Of a DNA stretch of 5,034 nucleotides, positions 1 to 5,034 are shown piece by piece. Source of the DNA: Candidatus Gastranaerophilales bacterium (GTDB taxonomy: Bacteria; Cyanobacteriota; Vampirovibrionia; Gastranaerophilales; Gastranaerophilaceae); contig JAJQFK010000219.1 in the NCBI GenBank assembly GCA_021201175.1, positions 1 through 5,034 on the forward strand. Reading direction: 5' to 3'. The number at the start of each line of letters is the position of its first letter. Position 1 is the first letter of the stretch. Below the pieces are notes generated by a model. It was not told the DNA's origin, did not search any database, and saw only the letters and a program-made list of their open reading frames with translations. Made by a program: the position numbers and the translations under genes.

Positions 1-32
1 GTGTACAAGTCAAGTAATTAGTTACCTAATTT

Positions 33-332
33 TTAAAGTTTTTTAAAATCGTTTGCTTTTTTATCGTGTAAAAATTTTGAGAGTTTATATTGTTCAAAGC
101 TTAAAGAAAAATTATATAAAGCATTTAATAGTGTTCTTCCGGTTTCACTTTTTGCTATTATCAATGTTTTATCATTGTTGTTTTTGGCAAAGTACAATTC
201 TGTTTTAATAATATTATCAACTTTGCTTAAAGACGGTTTTGTTAATCTTTCTATAAGCCATTCATTAAGAAGATTAACAGAATTTTTATCCGTGTTCTTT
301 TTTAAATAATCCGAAAATTCTTTTAGTATCAT
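33..332 (-). CDS. Hypothetical small helical protein, 99 aa
   Basis: I do not recognise this protein. It opens with ATG, ends with TAA and encodes 99 residues rich in Lys, Asn and Leu. It has no signal peptide, no hydrophobic segment long enough to cross a membrane, no cysteine and no obvious catalytic or nucleotide-binding motif, so it looks like a small soluble, mostly helical cytoplasmic protein. It is transcribed away from clpB. Upstream of the ATG there is no purine-rich ribosome binding site. Instead a perfect TATAAT lies only a few bases before the start, which would fit a leaderless transcript. The composition matches the neighbouring genes, so nothing suggests recent transfer. The open frame bounded by a divergent promoter gap makes a real gene likely, but without a homologue the call rests on ORF integrity alone. 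Confidence 0.6.
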   Translation of the reverse strand: MILKEFSDYLKKNTDKNSVNLLNEWLIERLTKPSLSKVDNIIKTELYFAKNNNDKTLIIAKSETGRTLLNALYNFSLSFEQYKLSKFLHDKKANDFKKL

Positions 333-338
333 AAAAAC

Positions 339-344
339 ATTATA
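339..344 (-). promoter_or_regulatory. Possible -10 box (TATAAT) for the 99-aa gene
   Basis: On the minus strand a perfect TATAAT ends six bases before the ATG at 332. Transcription from it would begin at or next to the start codon. No good TTGACA-like box lies 16-18 bases upstream (only T/A-rich sequence), and no extended TG is present. In DNA this AT-rich a chance hexamer is quite possible. Confidence 0.3.
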
Positions 345-398
345 TATTTAAATGATTTTTTTTAAAATCTTAATTAAATATAAATTTTTCCTGATTTT

Positions 399-429
399 TT
401 GAAAAATAATATTAAACTAAAAATATAAA
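399..429 (+). promoter_or_regulatory. Possible sigma-70-type promoter of clpB
   Basis: TTGAAA (399-404) and TATAAA (424-429) resemble -35 and -10 boxes, separated by 19 bases, which is longer than the ideal 17. Transcription would start near 436 and give a leader of about 22 bases that contains the ribosome binding site. I looked through 333-457 for a CIRCE operator (TTAGCACTC, 9 bases, GAGTGCTAA) and for a sigma-32-like CCCCAT box and found neither. The surrounding DNA is almost pure A/T, so the exact boxes are tentative. Confidence 0.3.
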
Positions 430-444
430 GTAAACAGGAGAAAA

Positions 445-450
445 GAGGTG
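445..450 (+). promoter_or_regulatory. Ribosome binding site of clpB
   Basis: GAGGTG lies seven bases before the ATG at 458 and matches the anti-Shine-Dalgarno sequence well, which supports that start. A second purine block, AGGAG at 436-440, is 17 bases from the ATG and too far away to serve this start. No alternative in-frame start lies close to it. Confidence 0.75.
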
Positions 451-457
451 TTCTTTA

Positions 458-3070
458 ATGATTGATTTTAACAGGTTAACGGACTACACAAAGGAAATAA
501 TATATTCAGCCCAGCAAATAATGTATAGATATAATAATTCCCAGTTAGAACCGATTCATGTTATGGCAGCAATAGCGGAAGATAGTGAAGGGATTTCTAA
601 GGATTATTGTATTGAACTTGGAATAAACAATGACAATTTCAAACATCAACTTATAAATCTTATATCAGAACTTCCAAGGATACAATCAACAAATCAAAAT
701 CAGCAGTTATATCTGTCGCAATTAACAAATAAAATGTTTGATACGGCATCTGATGAAGCAGATAATTTAAAGGATTCTTTTATAAGTATAGAGCATATTC
801 TAATGGCTATGGCGGAACTTACGGGTTCAAAAATTCAACAATTGTTAAATAATAATAAAGTTACAAAAAACTCAATATTAAATGCAATGAAAAAAGTAAG
901 GGGCAACAGAAAAGTGGATTCAAAAAATGCAGAGGATCAATATAAGGCATTAGAAAAATATTCGACCGATTTAACCTGTATGGCGCGCAAAGGCAAGCTT
1001 GACCCTGTAATAGGCAGAGATGATGAAATTAGACGTGTAATTCAAGTATTAAATCGAAAAACTAAAAATAATCCGGTGCTAATAGGAGAACCGGGGGTAG
1101 GGAAAACAGCTATAATTGAAGGTTTGGCTCAAAGAATTGTCAGAGGTGATGTACCTGAAAATTTAAAAGATGCTAAGCTTGTTTCTTTGGATTTAGGTGC
1201 TTTAATTGCCGGTGCAAAGTTCAGAGGAGAATTTGAAGAACGTTTGAAAGCGGTTTTGAAAGAAGTTGAAGATTCAAACGGGGAGATAATAATGTTTATA
1301 GATGAACTCCATACTGTAGTCGGAGCCGGAGCAACAGAAGGTTCTACGGATGCGGGAAATCTTTTAAAACCTATGCTCGCAAGGGGGACTCTAAGGTGTA
1401 TAGGCGCAACTACTATTAATGAGTATCGTAAATATATTGAAAAAGATCCGGCTTTAGAAAGAAGATTTCAGCCTGTTATGGTTGATGAACCTTCTATTGA
1501 GGATACAATAAGCATTTTAAGAGGACTAAAACAGAGATATGAAGTTCATCACGGAGTCAGAATAAAAGATTCAGCGTTGATTGCAGCTGCAAAACTCTCT
1601 GACAGGTATATTACCGATAGATTTTTGCCTGATAAAGCAATAGATTTAGTTGATGAAGCTGCTTCATCTCTAAGAATTGAAATAGATTCCATGCCGGAAG
1701 AACTTGATATGCTTGTAAGACAAAAAATGCAGCTTGAAATCGAAAGAGAAGCTTTAAAGCAAGAAGAAAATCCGGATAATGCCGAGAAAATTAAAAATAT
1801 TGAAGAAATTTTAAAAGATTTAAATGAAAAAATAGATAAATTGAAAACTCAATGGGAGTTTGAAAAAAAGAGTATTCAAGGTGAAGCTTCAATAAAAGAG
1901 GAAATAGAAAAAGTAAAAATTGAAATTGAGTCAGCAGAGCGTGATATGGATTTGCAAAAAGCCGCTGAACTCAAGTATGGAAAATTAATGACTCTTGAAA
2001 AACAATTAAAAGAAGTAAACGAAAATTCTGCGGCTAATAAAACAACTCTTTTAAAAGAAGAAATAGATGAAGATGATATAGCTGAAATTGTTAGTAAATG
2101 GACAGGAATTGCAGTAAATAAACTCCTTGAAAGCGAAAAACAAAAGCTCGTTCAAATGGAAGATTTTTTGCATAAACGTGTAGTCGGACAGGAAGAAGCT
2201 GTAGAAGCGGTATCTGACGCAATAAGACGCGCACGTTCAGGGTTAAAAGACCCTAATCGTCCAATCGGAACATTTATTTTCTTAGGACCTACCGGCGTTG
2301 GTAAAACTGAACTTGCAAAAGCATTAGCAGAGTTTATGTTTAATGATGAAGATGCTCTTATAAGAATAGATATGTCTGAATATATGGAAAAACATACAGT
2401 AGCAAGACTTATAGGCGCTCCTCCCGGATATGTCGGCTATGATGAAGGCGGACAGCTAACGGAACAAGTCAGAAGGAAACCTTATTCTGTTGTACTTTTT
2501 GATGAAATTGAAAAAGCACATCCGGACGTATTTAATATCATGCTCCAAATATTTGATGACGGCAGATTAACCGATTCTAAAGGGAGAACAGTTGACTTTA
2601 AAAATACTTTAATTATATTAACAAGTAATATAGGCAGTGAAATTATTCTAAAGAATACTCTGGAATCAATGCTGTCGGAAAAACAATCAGAACAAACAAA
2701 AGATGAAGTTATGGCTTTAATGCAGCAAAAATTTAAACCGGAGTTTTTAAACAGAATTGATGATATCGTATTCTTTAAAGCACTAACAATGGTTCAGCTT
2801 GCTAAAATTGTTGATATTCAGGTTGCCCATCTTCATAAACTTTTGGAAGAACAGGATATTAAGCTTGAAATAACAGACGATGCAAAAGAATTTTTAGCAC
2901 AAAAGGGATACAATCCTATTTACGGTGCTCGTCCGTTAAAAAGGACTATAAGACAATTAATTGAGAATCCTTTATCAAAACAGATATTAAAACAAGAAAT
3001 AACTCCTCATTCAAAAGTAAAAATTGATGTAAATGATGATGAATTAGATTTTATATCTGAAAAATTATAG
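458..3070 (+). CDS. clpB: ClpB, AAA+ protein disaggregase
   Basis: ClpB is the cytosolic Hsp100 chaperone, a hexameric ring that uses ATP to thread aggregated proteins through its pore and works with DnaK/DnaJ/GrpE. At 870 residues it has normal family length. Visible domains are: a Clp N-domain (about 1-150); NBD1 with Walker A GEPGVGKT (210-217), Walker B ending D282-E283, pore-loop F255 and arginine fingers R335/R336; a long coiled-coil middle domain (about 407-535) with the conserved Tyr of KYGK at 507; and NBD2 with Walker A GPTGVGKT (610-617), Walker B D682-E683, pore-loop GYVG at Y658 and sensor-2 GAR at R825. The full-length middle domain excludes ClpA and ClpC, and I see no ClpP-binding IGF/IGL loop. 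All catalytic residues are intact. The start is set by GAGGTG seven bases upstream. A GTG at V153 may start a shorter isoform. It appears monocistronic, with a terminator 20 bases after the TAG stop. Confidence 0.98.
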   Translation: MIDFNRLTDYTKEIIYSAQQIMYRYNNSQLEPIHVMAAIAEDSEGISKDYCIELGINNDNFKHQLINLISELPRIQSTNQNQQLYLSQLTNKMFDTASDEADNLKDSFISIEHILMAMAELTGSKIQQLLNNNKVTKNSILNAMKKVRGNRKVDSKNAEDQYKALEKYSTDLTCMARKGKLDPVIGRDDEIRRVIQVLNRKTKNNPVLIGEPGVGKTAIIEGLAQRIVRGDVPENLKDAKLVSLDLGALIAGAKFRGEFEERLKAVLKEVEDSNGEIIMFIDELHTVVGAGATEGSTDAGNLLKPMLARGTLRCIGATTINEYRKYIEKDPALERRFQPVMVDEPSIEDTISILRGLKQRYEVHHGVRIKDSALIAAAKLSDRYITDRFLPDKAIDLVDEAASSLRIEIDSMPEELDMLVRQKMQLEIEREALKQEENPDNAEKIKNIEEILKDLNEKIDKLKTQWEFEKKSIQGEASIKEEIEKVKIEIESAERDMDLQKAAELKYGKLMTLEKQLKEVNENSAANKTTLLKEEIDEDDIAEIVSKWTGIAVNKLLESEKQKLVQMEDFLHKRVVGQEEAVEAVSDAIRRARSGLKDPNRPIGTFIFLGPTGVGKTELAKALAEFMFNDEDALIRIDMSEYMEKHTVARLIGAPPGYVGYDEGGQLTEQVRRKPYSVVLFDEIEKAHPDVFNIMLQIFDDGRLTDSKGRTVDFKNTLIILTSNIGSEIILKNTLESMLSEKQSEQTKDEVMALMQQKFKPEFLNRIDDIVFFKALTMVQLAKIVDIQVAHLHKLLEEQDIKLEITDDAKEFLAQKGYNPIYGARPLKRTIRQLIENPLSKQILKQEITPHSKVKIDVNDDELDFISEKL
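898..916 (+). promoter_or_regulatory. Candidate internal translation start in clpB (GTG, V153)
   Basis: AAGGGG (898-903) is followed after ten bases by an in-frame GTG (914-916, Val153), just before the conserved NAEDQ stretch that leads into NBD1. In E. coli ClpB, and in at least one cyanobacterial ClpB, a second start at this junction yields a form lacking the N-domain. The E. coli start is GTG at Val149, which aligns with Val153 here. The site is visible in the sequence; its use is inferred. Confidence 0.4.
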
Positions 3071-3090
3071 TTTTGTACACACAACTTAAA

Positions 3091-3124
3091 CCCGAAGATT
3101 AAGTATTTTCTTCGGGCTTTTTTT
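3091..3124 (+). terminator. Rho-independent terminator of clpB
   Basis: CCCGAAGA (3091-3098) pairs perfectly with TCTTCGGG (3109-3116) around a ten-base loop. One C follows and then seven T (3118-3124). It begins 20 bases after the clpB stop codon. Read on the minus strand the same stem is followed by only TTT and then A/G, so it would be at best a weak terminator for the convergent small gene, whose stop codon lies in the loop. Confidence 0.92.
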
Positions 3125-3383
3125 CGCCTGCATGAAGCTTTATCCAGAAATTCTTAATTTTTAACCCTATTTTATTTAATTCAAAAGTTTCTGTTTCAAG
3201 TTCAGTATCTTCATCATTTTTCCCTGAAAATTCAAAGACATCTTCTTCATTTTTATCATTTTTTTTCTTTTCTTTTTTTTTATTCTGTTGAAAATAGCCC
3301 AAATTCCCGGCGCCGCCATCATTTGTGTGGTGTGCTTTTTGTATTGCAGGCAAATTATCGGGTCCATTTATTCCAAAAGACAT
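3099..3383 (-). CDS. Small lysine/acid-rich protein with conserved-looking N-terminus, 94 aa
   Basis: The function is unknown. The 94 residues fall into four parts. An N-terminal segment (1-33) contains AIQKAHHTNDGGAGNLGYF and is rich in Gly, His and Asn. A basic run follows (34-45, NKKKEKKKNDKN), then an acidic segment (46-68, with DEDTELETE), and finally a short amphipathic tail (69-94) with the only Trp (W80). There is no signal peptide, membrane segment or cysteine. I recall similar N-termini in hypothetical proteins of Gastranaerophilales, so it may be a lineage-specific family. The middle is probably disordered. The ATG is supported by AGAAGG six bases upstream. Its coding strand holds runs of nine and eight A, and its last codons form one arm of the clpB terminator. 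An overlapping 63-codon frame (3176-3367) is treated as a shadow. Existence is fairly sure, role not. Confidence 0.75.
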   Translation of the reverse strand: MSFGINGPDNLPAIQKAHHTNDGGAGNLGYFQQNKKKEKKKNDKNEEDVFEFSGKNDEDTELETETFELNKIGLKIKNFWIKLHAGEKKPEENT

Positions 3384-3389
3384 CTCTTA

Positions 3390-3395
3390 CCTTCT
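3390..3395 (-). promoter_or_regulatory. Ribosome binding site of the 94-aa gene
   Basis: On the minus strand AGAAGG sits six bases before the ATG at 3383. It favours this start over the out-of-frame ATG at 3367, which opens an overlapping frame but lacks such a site. Confidence 0.65.
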
Positions 3396-3437
3396 TTTTT
3401 AGAAAAGTGAACAATTAAGAAAATATTCTCTATTATT

Positions 3438-3457
3438 ATTATATACTACTTTTGTAG
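3438..3457 (-). promoter_or_regulatory. Possible promoter and inverted repeat upstream of the 94-aa gene
   Basis: A perfect TATAAT (3438-3443, minus strand) would start transcription near 3431 and give a leader of about 48 bases. Just upstream, where the -35/-10 spacer would be, CTAC-AAAA-GTAG (3446-3457) is a small perfect inverted repeat that could be an operator. No convincing -35 box is visible. The remaining bases of the 3384-3547 gap hold no ORF and no strong hairpin. Confidence 0.3.
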
Positions 3458-3547
3458 AAATTAAAATCATGAGTTTAGGGGAATATTAAGAATAGTGAAG
3501 TTATGAATCCAAAAAGATAATTTCCTGCAATAATTCGCCATTTTGAA

Positions 3548-3823
3548 TTATAAAATAGCCCTGCCGTCATACATATATCTTGTTCTTTCATATTCAGATT
3601 CGGAATAGTTTTTATATTCTTTTTCCAGTTCTTTTTTAGTTGATTCTTCTCTTGGTTCTATGAACTTTTGATTTTTGTCTTTCCGTTTCCAATTGATTTT
3701 AAATCCGTCCAAAAGTCCGTATTCGGTTTCTGTTTTATAGGTTCCTATATTAACGGCAAAACACGGCAAGACCGGTAATAGTATGAATATAGATATACAA
3801 AATAAAGCAAATTTCTTTTTCAT
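3548..3823 (-). CDS. Predicted exported small protein, 91 aa
   Basis: The function is unknown. The first 23 residues form a textbook Sec signal peptide: MKKK, then a hydrophobic core (FALFCISIFILLPVL), then a PCFA cleavage site before V24. The Cys at 21 is preceded by Pro in VLPC, a poor lipobox, so cleavage by signal peptidase I is more likely than lipidation. The mature part would be only about 68 residues. It is highly charged (KRKDKNQK, REESTKKELEKEYK) and Tyr-rich towards the end, with no recognisable domain, no second membrane segment and no cysteine after the signal. The protein would act outside the inner membrane. The start ATG has only a weak GGGA about ten bases upstream. It follows the large right-hand gene on the same strand after a 75-base gap, and no terminator is visible in that gap or after the stop. 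Confidence 0.7.
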   Translation of the reverse strand: MKKKFALFCISIFILLPVLPCFAVNIGTYKTETEYGLLDGFKINWKRKDKNQKFIEPREESTKKELEKEYKNYSESEYERTRYMYDGRAIL

Positions 3824-3852
3824 TAAATTTTTTCCCGCAATTCTTTACTAAT

Positions 3853-3861
3853 ATAATATCA
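3853..3861 (-). promoter_or_regulatory. Possible extended -10 promoter of the exported small protein
   Basis: In the 75-base gap 3824-3898 the minus strand reads TGATATTAT, an extended -10 (TG, one base, TATTAT) with five of six consensus bases. Transcription would start near 3846, about 23 bases before the ATG. No -35 box stands out, although extended -10 promoters can work without one. If real, this gene can be transcribed separately from the upstream gene. Confidence 0.35.
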
Positions 3862-3898
3862 TATTTTGTGTAGACCGACTGTTATTTACTATATAATT

Positions 3899-5034
3899 TT
3901 ACAATGTTTTTACGTTTAAATTCTTACATTGCGACATTTTTTCGTAAATTTCGTTCACCCGACAAATAACTTGTTCATTAATATCTTCAAGTTTTTTACA
4001 GCATTCTTCCCTTTGTTGATAAACCTGTGAATCAACCGGAACGTTGATTGAGTTTAACATGTCATACATATTTTCAATCAGTTGTGTGTATTCCCGGAAA
4101 TTCTCCAGATTATTATTAAAGGCTTGCAATATTGGCTCATAAGCATATAAATTCATCTGTCCTAAAAACGGCATAATTTCATCTTCTGAAAGATTATTTA
4201 ATGTTTTATTTATCGGAATTGAATTTAAAAATTGTTTATAAGAATTATAAACCGGATTATTTTCATTTGCATATTGTCTTTCCAAATAAATAAGTAAATG
4301 ATTTTTTGCATTATTAAATGTTTTGAATCTAATTTTGCTCTTTTCAGTAAATTCATTAACGTAATTCATTAATTTATCTATTTCTTTTAAATTTTTAGCT
4401 ATAGATTCAGCTTCTTTATCTATTTCTTTTGCTATTTCTTCTGTGTTATAGCTTTCTATTAATGTTTTAAGTGCTTCTTTTTCCATTCCTGCTTGTGATA
4501 AGAGTATGTTTAAAACAGTATGGTTATCATTCGGATTTTGAAGAACATCTATTAAATATAATATTCCTTTATCCGTATTCATTGCATATTGTTCATTGTT
4601 TTCATCATAAACACAAAATAACGGAAGCATTTCTTTTAATTTTGAACCGATTCCTTCAAATTGATTTTTGACCAGTTGATATTGAATTTGTGTTAAAGCT
4701 GCCGTCTTTAAAGTTTCGTTTAAAAAGATTTTATAATTCTCTAATAAATCAGGATTCGGATTTTCTGACTGCAATAATTTTATATACTCATTAAATAATG
4801 TTACCGGCTTACTAACTATATGTTTATTTTCCATTAAATAATATATCTTATCTTCATAATCAGTTAATTTATTATTTGAAGGATTTTCTTTTCTGGATTC
4901 CTGTATATATTTTTCAATTGATTGTAATGCATCATTTCTGTATTTCGGCTCTATATTTACATCTATAAAGTATTTTATATAATCTTTCAGGTTCTTTAAT
5001 AATTCTTTATTCTGGCTTGTATATTCATTTGTTA
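3899..5034 (-). CDS. Large helical protein of unknown function, 5' end beyond the window
   Basis: I do not recognise a family. The first ATG in this frame inside the window is at 4834 and would give 311 residues, but I translated the same frame upstream and found no stop up to the right edge. That adds 66 codons, giving at least 377 residues with the true start outside. The extra part reads as the same kind of protein, for example KDYIKYFIDVNIEP and ALQSIEKYIQES, and no ribosome binding site precedes the 4834 ATG, so that Met is most likely internal. The protein is rich in Asn, Leu, Lys, Glu and Tyr and almost entirely helical by eye, with a charged coiled-coil-like stretch (TEEIAKEIDKEAESIAKNLK). 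It has no membrane segment. YKxFLN occurs twice, at 34-39 and 199-204 counted from the 4834 ATG, hinting at degenerate helical repeats. The C-terminal 40 residues hold four cysteines, including a CC pair. The stop is TAA. Confidence 0.75.
   Translation of the reverse strand, partial: TNEYTSQNKELLKNLKDYIKYFIDVNIEPKYRNDALQSIEKYIQESRKENPSNNKLTDYEDKIYYLMENKHIVSKPVTLFNEYIKLLQSENPNPDLLENYKIFLNETLKTAALTQIQYQLVKNQFEGIGSKLKEMLPLFCVYDENNEQYAMNTDKGILYLIDVLQNPNDNHTVLNILLSQAGMEKEALKTLIESYNTEEIAKEIDKEAESIAKNLKEIDKLMNYVNEFTEKSKIRFKTFNNAKNHLLIYLERQYANENNPVYNSYKQFLNSIPINKTLNNLSEDEIMPFLGQMNLYAYEPILQAFNNNLENFREYTQLIENMYDMLNSINVPVDSQVYQQREECCKKLEDINEQVICRVNEIYEKMSQCKNLNVKTL

Noticed and set aside
16..31. AATTAG-TTAC-CTAATT hairpin just after the 99-aa gene, as its terminator.
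   Set aside because: The stem is almost all A/T, and on the minus strand no T-tract follows it. The T-run lies on the wrong side for that gene.
458..3070. Identity as ClpC or ClpA instead of ClpB.
   Set aside because: The middle domain is the long four-motif coiled coil of ClpB (about 130 residues, with the conserved KYGK Tyr), ClpC has a shorter one and ClpA none, and no ClpP-docking IGF/IGL loop is seen.
1..3080. GTGTACAA at 1-8 and its reverse complement TTGTACAC at 3073-3080, flanking the 99-aa gene and clpB like short terminal inverted repeats.
   Set aside because: Only eight bases match, the core TGTACA is itself a palindrome, the left copy is cut by the window edge, and clpB is a core gene with no transposase nearby. 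Most likely chance.
3176..3367. 63-codon minus-strand frame with a Lys/Met-rich product.
   Set aside because: It lies inside the 94-aa gene in another frame, its ATG lacks a ribosome binding site, and its composition is what the A-rich shadow frame would give. Kept only as a possible slippage product.
3384..3547. Searched the 164-base gap for a small RNA or tiny gene.
   Set aside because: Plus-strand ATGs open only five- or six-codon frames, and no GC-rich hairpin with a T-tract is present. Only the promoter-like TATAAT and small repeat stand out.
4471..4671. 66-codon plus-strand frame.
   Set aside because: It is entirely antisense to the large helical gene, has no ribosome binding site, and its Phe/Leu/His-rich product is typical of the reverse of an Asn/Lys/Glu-rich gene.

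Overview
The window is AT-rich bacterial DNA with short intergenic gaps. It holds one confidently identified gene, the ClpB disaggregase, and four genes of unknown function. I suspect a host-associated, low-GC member of the Gastranaerophilales (Vampirovibrionia/Melainabacteria, the non-photosynthetic sister group of Cyanobacteria). This rests mainly on the N-terminal style of a small protein at 3099-3383 (TNDGGAGNLGYF), which I recall from hypothetical proteins of that group, and on overall composition. It is an inference from memory, and another low-GC phylum is possible.

Layout, left to right. A 99-residue hypothetical protein (33-332, minus) is divergent from clpB (458-3070, plus) across a 125-bp AT-only-looking promoter region. 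clpB ends in a clear intrinsic terminator (3091-3124). Everything to the right is on the minus strand and converges on clpB. From the right edge inward these are a large helical protein of unknown function that is cut by the window edge (3899 to beyond 5034), a 91-residue predicted exported protein (3548-3823), and the 94-residue lysine- and acid-rich small protein (3099-3383). The clpB terminator stem doubles as the last codons of that small protein.

How they work together. ClpB is the ATP-driven unfoldase that pulls proteins out of aggregates with DnaK/DnaJ/GrpE, but none of those partners is encoded here, so clpB appears to be a single-gene transcription unit. No functional link between clpB and its neighbours can be read from the sequence. 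The three minus-strand genes lack clear terminators between them but have possible individual promoters, so whether they form an operon is open.

No tRNA, rRNA, CRISPR array, insertion sequence or phage module was seen, and no gene-free stretch exceeds 165 bases. The points most worth a second look are: the right-edge gene is longer than its first ATG suggests; clpB has a GTG at the position where E. coli uses an internal start for its short isoform; the small charged protein carries two long A-runs that could cause slippage; and a stop codon sits inside the clpB terminator loop. I found no convincing new multi-gene system.
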